This document shows, in pieces, positions 16,133 to 24,881 of a stretch of 64,000 bases of DNA (position 1 is the first letter of the stretch; every line of letters begins with the position of its first letter). The translations under genes and the position numbers were made by a program. The notes under the pieces were generated by a model. That model made no database searches, had not been told where the DNA came from, and saw nothing but the letters and a program-made list of their open reading frames with translations. The DNA lies in NCBI GenBank assembly GCA_002436065.1, contig DIXP01000008.1, forward strand, positions 9,068-73,067, given 5' to 3'. The DNA is from Chloroflexi bacterium UBA6077. GTDB lineage: Bacteria > Chloroflexota > UBA6077.

Positions 16133-16772
16133 CTCTCTCTCCTCTCTCGTGGACCGGTTGGGAGTCGCCTGTCAAGGATTGCCGTCAGAGGGAAGTAAAG
16201 GACCTGGTGCATCGACAATCGCGTTGGGATCGAGAGCGACGCGACAGTGAGGCTTTCTCTTCGCCACCAACCGCCACTCATCCCAAAGCGCTGGAACCCA
16301 AGGTGAGACCGCCGCTAGGAACGCCAAAAGGAGCTAACAGGACTGGACTATGTGTTCAGCATGATTGGTAAAGATCACTATGTCACATAACCGGGGAAAT
16401 AGCACAGATAGACGACTCGAAAAGATCGTAAGTTACAGCAAACTCGCTGTCAATGATTGGCTATAGGCAGTCGCTATGTACTACATAATGGGTTGTTATG
16501 AGATGGCTTACGGAAGCTATGACAGGAATCGCAGCGGTCGGCAAGACCCATGGGGGATCGATTCGGGTGAGAGGATTGGCTATCAACCTTTGGAGGTGTG
16601 CAAGGTGGCCGGCAAGACCTATGAGAGACCGACTCGGATGCGAGGGTGCATCGAGGGGGAACACAGTTGGACCCGCCATTCAGACGCGCCACAGCACCGA
16701 GATGAGACTCTTCACCTCCACTCGGCACGCCAGGTTGCTGGGCGCCTCAGAACGACGGGTTGCCTTATAGTG
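16133..16772. other. 640-base intergenic region between tctC and the CoA-transferase gene
   Basis: No gene that I can support. It holds promoter module C for the tctC gene (16425-16500) and one more small palindrome, TATGTCACATA at 16379-16389. Short open frames on both strands (for example 16476-16802) lack a plausible ribosome site and resemble nothing. The CoA-transferase gene on the far side ends at 16773, so the region carries the 3' end of the long operon. Confidence 0.6.
16425..16500 (-). promoter_or_regulatory. Promoter module C: LysR-type dyad plus sigma70 promoter, upstream of tctC
   Basis: Read on the minus strand: dyad CATAA-N7-TTATG (16500-16484), second element TATGTAGTACATA (16487-16475, a perfect 13-bp palindrome), TTGACA (16453-16448), 17-base spacer, TACGAT (16430-16425). 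The dyad-centre to -35 distance is 39 bases, as in modules A and B, and bases between the elements are also partly conserved. The leader to the tctC start is about 290 bases. Confidence 0.7.
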
Positions 16773-18020
16773 CTAGCCGGAGATTGCGCCGGAGTTCCTT
16801 AGCTGCTGCAGCCGATCATCGCCGTATCCTAGCAGGCCCTTCAACACCTCGGCGGTGTGCTCTCCCAGGAAGGGAGCTCGGTCGCGGGGGACATCAGCCA
16901 TTGCGGAGCCCCTGACGGGCGTGCGAGCGAACCGCTTGGGCCCGGCAACCGGATCCTCGATCTCCAGCAGCATCCCTCGAGCCTCGGTCTGTGGACAGCT
17001 AAATACGTCCTCGATGGTCCGGACGGGCCCGGCCGGGACTCCACCCGCAAGCAATACCTCGCTCGCTTCGTCCTTAGTCTTGTCGGAGAGCCACTCTTCG
17101 ATTACCGGCCGCAGGATGTCCTCGACGTGCCGGACCCTGGAAGCGCCCGTGGCGGTCCTGGAGTCGGTGACGAGGTCCTCCCTTCCTAAGAGACGCGCAA
17201 GTCTGCCCCACATCTCGTCGGTGGTACACGTTATGGCCACATAACCGTCGGCCGCCTTGAAGGCTGCCCGAGGGGCCGCCAGCAACTCCTTGCCCCGTGT
17301 CGGCACCACCCCCGTATACGAATGGATGTGGACCGATCGCTCGTTCAGGGAGACCATGCAATCGTACATCGAGGTGTCGACAAACTGCCCCTCCCCCGTG
17401 ATGCCCCTTTGAACCAGCGCCAGGGTCACGGAGTAGGCACCCACTAGACCAGCGTACACGTCGGGCATGGCGTAGATGGTGGTTATAGGCTCCCTGTCCT
17501 CGAAGCCTACGATCTCCATGATCCCGCTCATCGCCTCCACTACCAGGTCCATAGCCGGCCGCTGAGAGTAGGGACCCGTGTAGGGATCCAATCTCCCAAA
17601 GCCGCTGATGGCGGCGTAGATCAACCTGGGATTGGACTCTCGCAACCTGCCGTAACCCAGCCCAAGCTTCTCCATGGCCCCAGGCCTCAGGTTCTCCACT
17701 ACCACGTCGCTGCCCTTCACCAACTCGAGGAAGACCTCGCGCCCCTCGGGTTTGGACAGATCGAGGGCCAAGCTCTTCTTATTGCGGTTATGGGCCATGA
17801 AGCCGGCGCTCGACCGATTACCGCTCTCATCCGTAGCGAAGGGCCCGATGGTTCGCCTTGGATCCCCCCTGCCCGGCTGCTCGATCTTGATGACATCAGC
17901 CCCCGAGTCGGCCAGCAACATGCTGCAGTAGGGTCCTGCGATGTACTGCTCGACCGCAATCACCCGTATTCCCTGCAGGGGAGCACACAGCCCCCCTACA
18001 GATCGGTTGCCAATTTGCAT
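16773..18020 (-). CDS. CaiB/BaiF-type (class III) CoA-transferase
   Basis: A 415-residue family III CoA-transferase, which moves CoA between carboxylic acids through a mixed anhydride on a conserved Asp. The N-terminus GIRVIAVEQYIAGPYCSMLLADSGADVIKIEQPGRGDPRR is typical, and NLRPGAMEKLGLGY and AMDLVVEAMSGIM (Asp near residue 170) mark the core. AGGAGG lies 8 bases before the ATG at 18020. It is the last gene of the long minus-strand operon, 12 bases after etfA, and would activate the substrate acid or recycle CoA. Acid specificity cannot be deduced. Confidence 0.92.
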   Translation of the reverse strand: MQIGNRSVGGLCAPLQGIRVIAVEQYIAGPYCSMLLADSGADVIKIEQPGRGDPRRTIGPFATDESGNRSSAGFMAHNRNKKSLALDLSKPEGREVFLELVKGSDVVVENLRPGAMEKLGLGYGRLRESNPRLIYAAISGFGRLDPYTGPYSQRPAMDLVVEAMSGIMEIVGFEDREPITTIYAMPDVYAGLVGAYSVTLALVQRGITGEGQFVDTSMYDCMVSLNERSVHIHSYTGVVPTRGKELLAAPRAAFKAADGYVAITCTTDEMWGRLARLLGREDLVTDSRTATGASRVRHVEDILRPVIEEWLSDKTKDEASEVLLAGGVPAGPVRTIEDVFSCPQTEARGMLLEIEDPVAGPKRFARTPVRGSAMADVPRDRAPFLGEHTAEVLKGLLGYGDDRLQQLRNSGAISG

Positions 18021-18032
18021 ACTCCCCACCTC

Positions 18033-19016
18033 CTATTCCTGTAGCAGTCGCTTCAGCTTTTCCGTGAGCAGCGGCACTAGCCTCTTGCAATCGGCCGCCG
18101 CCCCAACCTCGGCCACACCGTAGAACGGCGCCTCCGGGTCCTTGTTGATGACCACGATGTGTTTTGATCGGCTCATACCGGCCAGGTGCTGGCTGGCACC
18201 GGAGATCCCCACGGCAATGTACAGATCAGGGGCCACCTGCTTACCGGTCTGGCCAACCTGCATGTTCATCGGCACCCATCCAGCATCCACCGCCGCTCGG
18301 GAAGCCCCGACAGCGCCGCCTACTACCGACGCCAGCTCCTCGAGCATCTTGAAGTTGCTGGGGTCGCCCAGCCCCCGGCCGCCTGAAACGATGACCTTGG
18401 CGTCCTCCAGACGGACGCCCGAGACCTCCTCCTGACGAACCTCGACCACCCGGGCCTTGCGCGCCGTCGAGTCGATCCGCAGGGTAAGCTGAGATATCTC
18501 TGCCTGCCGTGATTCGTCGCGAGGTAGCGGCTCCATGCATCTTGGCGTAACGGTGGCGATAGCAGGACTGGCGAGGACCTCCATGGTGGCGACGGCCTTG
18601 CCGCCGTAGACTGGTCTGGTAAGCAGTAGCTTACCATCATCGGACATGCTGATGCCGGAGCAGTTGTTCACCACACCGGTGCCAAGGCGATGGGCCAAGC
18701 GAGATCCGAGCTCAAGACCGAAGGTGTCGGCGGAGAGCAGTAGGGCAGCCGGGTTCGCCTTGCGGACGACCAACTCCATGGCTGGGAGATAGCAGTCGGC
18801 GTCGTAGTTCACCAAAGCAGGGTCGTCAACAAAGAACACGCGGTCCGCGCCATGGGCAACGGCACCCTTGCACGCCTCCAGCACCCCGTTGCCCAGGACG
18901 GCCACGCTTGTCGCTCCGCCTGTCTTGGAGGCAAGCTCCCTGGCGCCGGCAATCAACTCGGCCGCGACAACCGGCAGTCCTGATCCCGTGGGCAATGCGA
19001 TGACTAGGAAGTTCAT
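18033..19016 (-). CDS. etfA: Electron transfer flavoprotein alpha subunit
   Basis: A 327-residue EtfA (FixB-like). The C-terminal FAD domain is intact: VIVSGGRGLGDPSNFKMLEEL, GASRAAVDAGWVP, QVGQTGKQVAPDLYIAVGISGASQH and INKDPEAPFYGVAEVGAAAD. With EtfB it accepts electrons from acyl-CoA dehydrogenase and passes them on to the membrane oxidoreductase. The ATG at 19016 has GAGGTG six bases before it. It starts 11 bases after etfB ends and is followed by the CoA-transferase, all on one strand. Confidence 0.96.
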   Translation of the reverse strand: MNFLVIALPTGSGLPVVAAELIAGARELASKTGGATSVAVLGNGVLEACKGAVAHGADRVFFVDDPALVNYDADCYLPAMELVVRKANPAALLLSADTFGLELGSRLAHRLGTGVVNNCSGISMSDDGKLLLTRPVYGGKAVATMEVLASPAIATVTPRCMEPLPRDESRQAEISQLTLRIDSTARKARVVEVRQEEVSGVRLEDAKVIVSGGRGLGDPSNFKMLEELASVVGGAVGASRAAVDAGWVPMNMQVGQTGKQVAPDLYIAVGISGASQHLAGMSRSKHIVVINKDPEAPFYGVAEVGAAADCKRLVPLLTEKLKRLLQE

Positions 19017-19026
19017 CTGTTGCACC

Positions 19027-19830
19027 TCATATCACCTTGAATCCGAGGATCTTCTTTGCCAGGCCTTCGGCGATCGCCTCTTCGGTTTCACCCTCGATCA
19101 TCTCTACCTGAACAGCTGAGACCGGCATGGACAGCTTGCGGAGCGCAACCTTCGCCCCGCCGGCCTGGAGGCTTGCCACGTCGACGCCAACATCCGAACC
19201 GCCCCAGGTGGTTATGGGTATCCTGAAGGCCGCCATCGTGTCCCGCACCTTCGGCGTCCGCAACTGGTTCGACGGCGCGTTGGTGACCGTCACCACGGCG
19301 GGAAGGTCTGCCTCCGTCACCGCGAGACCACCTGGCACCTCTCTGGTTGCTCGCACCGCCTCACCGCCCTGCGCCTCCAACTGCAGAGCAAGGGTTACGC
19401 ACGAGTACCCTAGCTCTGCAGCCAGCAACTGTCCGACCTGCCCGCTGTCCCAGTCTCCAACCTGGCGGCCACACAGTACCAGATCTACACCTCCCAGTTT
19501 GCGGACAGCAGCCGCCAGCAGGGTAGCGACGCCCCAGGAGTCCATAATGGGAGCCTGCTCCTCCTTGATGTGGACGGCTGCGTCGCATTTCACTCCCAGA
19601 GCCCTTCGGAGCGCCTCCTGGCTGGTCGTCGGCCCAAGGGTCAGGGCAGTCACCCTGGCCCCCGTGGCTTCCTTGATCTGAAGGGCAGTCTCCAGAGCGT
19701 TCTCGTCGAATGGGCCGATAACCCTATTCATCTTGTCCACCAGGGCCCTATTGGCCTGTTCGTCCACCTTGAATTGCTTCGGTGGGGCCTCCGGATCAGG
19801 GATATGGTTTATACAGACTACTATGTGCAC
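19027..19830 (-). CDS. etfB: Electron transfer flavoprotein beta subunit
   Basis: A 267-residue EtfB (FixA-like) starting at GTG. The AMP/FAD-bearing Rossmann-type domain shows VVCINHIPDPE at the start, NRVIGPFDENALETALQIKE, DLVLCGRQVGDWDSGQVGQLLAAELG and AVVTVTNAPSNQLRTP, the usual EtfB landmarks. The acyl-CoA dehydrogenase recognition loop lies at about residues 190-200. It sits between the EtfD-type gene (20 bases upstream) and etfA. Whether it is a simple or a bifurcating ETF cannot be told with confidence from the sequence. Confidence 0.95.
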   Translation of the reverse strand: MHIVVCINHIPDPEAPPKQFKVDEQANRALVDKMNRVIGPFDENALETALQIKEATGARVTALTLGPTTSQEALRRALGVKCDAAVHIKEEQAPIMDSWGVATLLAAAVRKLGGVDLVLCGRQVGDWDSGQVGQLLAAELGYSCVTLALQLEAQGGEAVRATREVPGGLAVTEADLPAVVTVTNAPSNQLRTPKVRDTMAAFRIPITTWGGSDVGVDVASLQAGGAKVALRKLSMPVSAVQVEMIEGETEEAIAEGLAKKILGFKVI

Positions 19831-19850
19831 CGTAACCCACTCTCCTTTCG

Positions 19851-21935
19851 TTAGTTGCGCTCACCCAAGGGCTTGCGAGTGGAGACCTCCAAGATCTCGG
19901 CGATGTCCAGCACCGCTACCTCCCTCTCGCCCTTCCGAGTGTTGACCCCATCCGTCAGCATGATCATGCAGAAGGGACAGGCCGTCCCGATAACCGGCGT
20001 ATTGGCAGAGAGCAGTTGATCGGCCCTCTCGTGGTTGATCCTCCTACCCTGCTTCTCCTCAAACCACAAGTGGCCCCCTCCGCCCCCACAGCAGAAGGTC
20101 TGCCGACCAGCCTTGCCCGTCTCCACGAGTGCGGCATCCGGCAACGACTCCAGGATTGCCCTGGGCGCTTTGCCGCGGTCGTTGTACCTTGCGAGGTAGC
20201 AGGAGTCGTGGAAGGTGAGACCCTCGATGCCGGTCTTCCCGGGTTGAAGCTTGCCCTCGCGGACGAGCTGCTCCAGAAGCTCCGTGTGGTGGTATAGCTG
20301 GAAGACCCCACCGAACTGCGGGTACTCGTTCTTCAGCGTGTTGTAGCAGTGAGGGCAGGTCGTCACGATCTTCTCTATCCCGTATCGCTGCAGCGTCTCT
20401 ATGTTCGCCTGAGCCATCATCTGGAACAGATACTCGTTGCCTATTCGCCGGGCAACGTCCCCGGTGCAGCTCTCCTCCTCCCCAAGAATGGCATAGTCCA
20501 CCCCAGCACGATCGAGCAGCGTCGCGAAGGCACGGGCTATCCGCTGGCTCCGCTCGTCGAAGGCGGAGGTGCAGCCCACCCAGAACAGCCACTCGGCGGG
20601 ACCCACATCCCCCACTATCTTCACCTCCAACCCCTCGCACCAATCGGTGCGGGAGAAGCGGGTCCCACGATGGGGATGGCCTCGCTGCTCAAGGCAGGTC
20701 AGGGCGTCCTGCATCAGATCCGGGAACTGCGCCTGCTCCATGACCAGGTAGCGACGCATGTCCAGGATAGCCGGCACATGCCGGATGTGGACCGGGCATT
20801 GCTCCATGCAGGCACCGCACGTCACACAGCTCCAGAGCGACTCCGGCGTCACTGCGTCTATGGCGGACGTATCCGTGCCATCCTGCCCCAAGGACGTATC
20901 CGTGCCTTGCGCCGATGCAGGCTCCGCATCCCCCTCCGGCTTCACCTTGCCCGCTGCCACAAGCTGCCGACTCTTCTGGTACAGTCCGTTCCGTGTGTCC
21001 AGCACGACCGCCTTGGGGGAAAGGGGCTGGCCGGAGTTGTAGGCAGGGCAGGCGGCCTGGCAACGTCCGCACTCGGTGCAGGCCTCGGCCTCCAGGAAGC
21101 GACTCCAGGGGAGGTGGCGGAAGCTGGCGATGCCCAGGCTCTCCGCGGTCTCGACGTCGATAGGCTTGAGGGCATTTGTCGTCTCGATGGAACCGAGGAA
21201 GACGTTCAGCGGCGAGAACAGGATGTGCCGCAGCTTCGAGTAGGGGACGTAGGCAATGAAGGCGAAGGCCAGCCCCAGATGGAACCACCAGGTGAAGCCG
21301 TGAAAAGCCTGGAGGGCAGGGGGCGGGAACAGGGACTGGAGGAGAGCCGCTACAGCACTACCAACGGGAGACCACCGGCTCCATGGATCGTTTGTAGCCA
21401 CTATTCGGGCACCCTCGATCAGGAAGCCGGTGGACAGGATGGCCAGGATGAGGATCAGGATGATGCCGTCGGACGCCAGGTTGCGCAGCCGCTCGGGGTT
21501 CACCAGCCGGTCCGGCCTCAGGACGTATCGCTTGAACAGGGCCATGAGGATGCCGATGATGGCCGCGAGTCCGAGGATGTCCAGCAGCAGAGACTGGAAA
21601 TAGAGGTAGAAGGCTCCATGCATGATGGGGATGCCGAGATCGGCTTCGAGGAACACGACGAGGGTCCCGAGGAAGAGCACCACGAAGCCCCAGAAGAAGA
21701 GGGCGTGCATGCCCCCTGAGTAGGGTTCCCGAAGGCTGCGGAGCTGAAGGACGCCATCTAGCAACAGCCGCTTCACCCTCTCTGGCAGCCTGTCTATCCC
21801 TCCCTCTCTCTTTCCTGCAAGTATCAACCGAATGTGCCGATAGCTGCCGTAGGCGAAGACGCCGAGGGCGACGGCAAACAGCAGGTACATGATCCAGATG
21901 CCCTGGATGTTCCAGTAGATCTCTCGCGTTTCCAC
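19851..21935 (-). CDS. EtfD-type membrane iron-sulfur oxidoreductase (ETF:menaquinone)
   Basis: A 694-residue membrane protein. The first 280 residues hold about five or six membrane helices like the NarI-type cytochrome b subunit. Then come two [4Fe-4S] motifs (CTECGRCQAACP and CVTCGACMEQCP) and two CCG-type domains (GCTSAFDE, ESCTGD, TTCPHCYNTLKNEYPQFGG, then DSCYLARYND and CCGGGGGHLWFEE), as in HdrD and GlpC. The GTG at 21935 has AAAGAGGAGC before it and removes 61 unrelated residues from the longest frame. Placed before etfBA, it should take electrons from ETF to the quinone pool. Heterodisulfide reductase activity is an alternative but there are no partners for it here. Confidence 0.9.
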   Translation of the reverse strand: METREIYWNIQGIWIMYLLFAVALGVFAYGSYRHIRLILAGKREGGIDRLPERVKRLLLDGVLQLRSLREPYSGGMHALFFWGFVVLFLGTLVVFLEADLGIPIMHGAFYLYFQSLLLDILGLAAIIGILMALFKRYVLRPDRLVNPERLRNLASDGIILILILAILSTGFLIEGARIVATNDPWSRWSPVGSAVAALLQSLFPPPALQAFHGFTWWFHLGLAFAFIAYVPYSKLRHILFSPLNVFLGSIETTNALKPIDVETAESLGIASFRHLPWSRFLEAEACTECGRCQAACPAYNSGQPLSPKAVVLDTRNGLYQKSRQLVAAGKVKPEGDAEPASAQGTDTSLGQDGTDTSAIDAVTPESLWSCVTCGACMEQCPVHIRHVPAILDMRRYLVMEQAQFPDLMQDALTCLEQRGHPHRGTRFSRTDWCEGLEVKIVGDVGPAEWLFWVGCTSAFDERSQRIARAFATLLDRAGVDYAILGEEESCTGDVARRIGNEYLFQMMAQANIETLQRYGIEKIVTTCPHCYNTLKNEYPQFGGVFQLYHHTELLEQLVREGKLQPGKTGIEGLTFHDSCYLARYNDRGKAPRAILESLPDAALVETGKAGRQTFCCGGGGGHLWFEEKQGRRINHERADQLLSANTPVIGTACPFCMIMLTDGVNTRKGEREVAVLDIAEILEVSTRKPLGERN

Positions 21936-22142
21936 CGTGTGAAGCTCCTCTTTAATGGAATCCGCAGGAGCGCGACCCACAAGGGGCAGCCACCGAATGC
22001 GAAGCCATAGTCGTAGGGAAGGGGCTGGTCCCCTTCCGCCCACGAGACATGGACGCGCGACTCTGCCCATTCTCTGTCGTCTAGCGCCGGACGGCAGGGC
22101 ACAAGACCCTGCCGCCACGCCGCTCGCGCTCCTAGGTCTTGC

Positions 22143-23324
22143 TTACCGTCCCAGCACCATCACGCATGATTCGGCGCCGGGGCCGCCGAGGGTGTGGGCA
22201 ACGCCGGTGGTCGCGCCCTTAATCTGGCGCTTGCCCATCCGGCCAAGCAACTGGTTCACAACCTCGCCCACGACGCGGACGCCCGTGGCGCCCACAGGGT
22301 GACCACAGGACTTGAGACCGCCCGCGGTGTTCACCGGGAGTTCTCCCTGCAGTGTGGAGACACCCTCCGAGATGAACTTGCCTCCATCGCCCTTGGCGCA
22401 GAAGCCCAGGTCCTCGTAGTTCACGATCTCAGTGATGGTGAAGCAGTCGTGGACCTCCGCCAGGTCGATCTGCTTGAACGGGTCGGTGATTCCCGCCTGC
22501 TGGTAGGCCATATTCGCGGCCTCCCGTGTGGCCTTGAAGCCCAGGAAGTCGTTGTCCGGGTCGAACTGCGTGGTGAAGAAGCCAGCGCTCTGGCTCAGCC
22601 CCATCCCCTTGATGAGAACGTAGTCCTTACCCAGCCGATCGGCTGTCTCCTTGCTGCACATCACTACCGCGGCCGACCCGTCGGTAGTAGGGCAGCAGTC
22701 GAACAGCCCCAGGGGATCGGCGACCAGCGGAGCCTTCAGCACCTGCTCAGGGGTGACCTCTCGGCGGAAGTGGGCTTTGGGGTTGAGGCTGCCGTTGAAG
22801 TGGTTCTTCACCGCAACCTTGGCGAGGGTGCTCTTATCGATGCCGAAGGTGTGGAAGTAGCGGTTCGCGACCAGTGCGAACATCCCGGGCGCCGTGCGGC
22901 CCTTGCAAAGAAGCGGATGGGTCTTCTCCACGTGGCGCGCAACCAGGCTACCTCGCGGTGGAAGGTCCCTCATCTTTTCGCACCCCACGGCGATCACCAT
23001 GTCGTACATGCCTGCTGCGATCGACATTGCCCCGTGCCGGACCGCCTCCATGCCGGAGGTGCAGTAGCCCTCGACCCTGCTGACGGGCCGCCCCCACATC
23101 TGAAGGGCGTCGCACAGGGCATTGCCGCCCTTGCCCTCCATCCCCGTGTCGTCCGGGCCGAAGGTACCCAGCCAGCCGGCCTCGACATCCTTTAGAGAGA
23201 TGCCGGCATCGGCCATCGCCTCGTGGACAGCCTGGACCATCATGTCCTGATAGGTCAATTCGAAGTTGTCGCCGAACTTGGTCATCCCAACGCCGATGAT
23301 GGCGACCTTATCCTTAATGCTCAT
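22143..23324 (-). CDS. SCP-x type thiolase
   Basis: A 393-residue thiolase of the sterol-carrier-protein-x class (acetyl-CoA acetyltransferase-like), acting in the last step of acyl-CoA degradation. The active site is intact: CTSGMEAV (nucleophile Cys near residue 87), VHDCFTITE (His) and the C-terminal SCGHPVGATG. AGGGGAG precedes the ATG at 23324. It follows the HMG-CoA-synthase-like/DUF35 fusion gene by 100 bases on the same strand. In archaea a thiolase of this type forms a complex with HMG-CoA synthase and a separate DUF35 protein; the gene pair here suggests a similar complex, but with the last two fused. Confidence 0.92.
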   Translation of the reverse strand: MSIKDKVAIIGVGMTKFGDNFELTYQDMMVQAVHEAMADAGISLKDVEAGWLGTFGPDDTGMEGKGGNALCDALQMWGRPVSRVEGYCTSGMEAVRHGAMSIAAGMYDMVIAVGCEKMRDLPPRGSLVARHVEKTHPLLCKGRTAPGMFALVANRYFHTFGIDKSTLAKVAVKNHFNGSLNPKAHFRREVTPEQVLKAPLVADPLGLFDCCPTTDGSAAVVMCSKETADRLGKDYVLIKGMGLSQSAGFFTTQFDPDNDFLGFKATREAANMAYQQAGITDPFKQIDLAEVHDCFTITEIVNYEDLGFCAKGDGGKFISEGVSTLQGELPVNTAGGLKSCGHPVGATGVRVVGEVVNQLLGRMGKRQIKGATTGVAHTLGGPGAESCVMVLGR

Positions 23325-23424
23325 ATTCGTCTCCCCTTGCTTCGCTTGGGTAGGTTCGGAAGGGGTGTGTTCCGGGGGACACCCCAAACCCCGTCAAGGA
23401 CGCGATCCCCTGCACTCCCCGGGA

Positions 23425-24834
23425 CTAGCTTTCCGGCAGGGGTCGAAGCTTCCAGAAGTAGTTCACGAAGCCGTCGCCTTCGTGGTAGCGCCGGATCACC
23501 AACTCCACAGGCGCGCCAACGCGGACCTCAGAGAGATCAGCATCCGCCATTTGCCCGTAGAAACGAGCACCTCCATCCAGGTCCGCCACGCCCATGCAGT
23601 TGGGCGAGTCCGGGCTGGGGAACAGGTAGTCCTTGGTGAAGGTGAACAGCTTACCGGTCGTGGCCAACCTCATGTCCTGGAAGTCGTCCTTCGCGCCGCA
23701 CTGCGTGCAGATGTGGCGGCGTGGATAGACGAGCCGGCCGCACTGGTTGCACTTCTGTCCCATCAGTTGGAGATTCTGCTTGATCTCTTTCCAGCTCAAG
23801 GCTCCGGAAGAGAATGGCCGGATCGGGTCCATGGGAACCTCCCCACGGAACTTCAACAGCTTCTCGGGGTTCGCCATCTCCCTCTTGCGAGACAGATAGT
23901 AGCCCATTCCCCGGGCGGGTCGCCGCCCCTCGATCGCCGGCATGACCTCGATCAAGAAGGCGTCGGCGTTGCCGGCGGCGTAGTTGCACAGCAGCAGCTT
24001 GTCGCCGGGCTGCGCCTGGTCAAGGGCATGCGCCAGCAGCATGAGCGGAGATGCGTTGCCGGCATCGCCCACGGTGGAGACCAGGGGATCTTGCAGTTTC
24101 CCCTCGGGGAATTCCAGCCCCTTGGCAACCGCCTGAGGGCTACGTGGGTCCGGAGCATTCAGGATGAGCTTGGATACGTCGCCAACGCCGATGCCCTGCT
24201 GAGCAAGGAGGCCGGCAACGCACTTCTTGACAAGCCGCTGGTAGCCATAGCTCTGAATGAAGGCCGTGTCGCCACGCTGGACGAAGGGGTCATCCGCCTT
24301 GCGCCAGCTATCCACGAACTCCTCGGAGACAGAGAAGCTGCCAGAGATCGTGGCTACAGGATCCTTGGCGCCGATGAGGAGGGCCGCGCCCGCGTCGCCA
24401 AAGAACTGCTCCAGCTCCGAGCCCGGTTGAGACGGCCGGATGTCCGCGGCGCAGACGAGCAACTGCATGTCTGGGTTGGCCTGGGCAGCGTCCATGGCCA
24501 TCTTCAGAGCGGCCGTGGATGCGCGTGTGGATCCGGCAAGGTCGGCGGTAGAGATACTGCCGGACAAGCCGCAGACGGTGCCGATCAGGGTCGATGCCTG
24601 CTTCTCCACGTATGGAGCCGACACTGAGGCGAAATAGACCCCTCCCACTGAAGACGGATCGATGGCAGCCAGGCAGTTGGCCGCGGCCTCGCAGGCCATG
24701 GTGAAGCTGTCCTCGTCGTGGTTGGCGACGGCGCGCTCCCCACCTGCGAAGCGCTGGCCCCACGCCTTGCCCATGGCGTCCCTGCTGAGGCGATACCTGG
24801 GGACGTAGGCCCCGTAGCTGGTGATGCCTACCAT
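23425..24834 (-). CDS. HMG-CoA-synthase-like protein fused to a DUF35 zinc-ribbon/OB domain, catalytic residues replaced
   Basis: A 469-residue two-domain protein. Residues 1 to about 320 have the thiolase-fold architecture of bacterial/archaeal HMG-CoA synthase (GITSYGAYVPRYRLSRD, FGDAGAALLIG, GDAGNASPLMLLAHAL). From about 345 on there is a rubredoxin-like zinc ribbon (CNQCGRLVYPRRHICTQCG) and an OB-fold acyl-CoA-binding DUF35 domain. The nucleophile Cys of the usual ACKAGT motif is Thr103 (in AGSTRAST), and the catalytic His of FHQP is Asn226. It is probably not a condensing enzyme and may be a scaffold for the thiolase next door. The ATG at 24834 has CTGGAGGT in front. Confidence 0.85.
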   Translation of the reverse strand: MVGITSYGAYVPRYRLSRDAMGKAWGQRFAGGERAVANHDEDSFTMACEAAANCLAAIDPSSVGGVYFASVSAPYVEKQASTLIGTVCGLSGSISTADLAGSTRASTAALKMAMDAAQANPDMQLLVCAADIRPSQPGSELEQFFGDAGAALLIGAKDPVATISGSFSVSEEFVDSWRKADDPFVQRGDTAFIQSYGYQRLVKKCVAGLLAQQGIGVGDVSKLILNAPDPRSPQAVAKGLEFPEGKLQDPLVSTVGDAGNASPLMLLAHALDQAQPGDKLLLCNYAAGNADAFLIEVMPAIEGRRPARGMGYYLSRKREMANPEKLLKFRGEVPMDPIRPFSSGALSWKEIKQNLQLMGQKCNQCGRLVYPRRHICTQCGAKDDFQDMRLATTGKLFTFTKDYLFPSPDSPNCMGVADLDGGARFYGQMADADLSEVRVGAPVELVIRRYHEGDGFVNYFWKLRPLPES

Positions 24835-24881
24835 AGGTTTACCTCCAGATTGCTTGCTGTAAGAGTGCTGATCCACAACAC

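Noticed and set aside
16379..16389. TATGTCACATA as a fourth copy of the promoter module
   Set aside because: The palindrome resembles the second element, but no TTGACA or TANNAT lies at the expected distance and the CATAA-N7-TTATG dyad is absent.
16476..16802. Small open frames in the gap upstream of tctC
   Set aside because: No ribosome site, no family resemblance, and they overlap the promoter module.
20349..21719. 456-codon open frame on the plus strand
   Set aside because: Antisense of the EtfD-type gene; rich in His, Gln and Arg as is usual for such shadow frames in high-GC DNA.
21936..22118. 61 extra residues at the N-terminus of the EtfD-type protein
   Set aside because: No similarity or ribosome site; the GTG at 21935 has a good site and the family sequence starts there.
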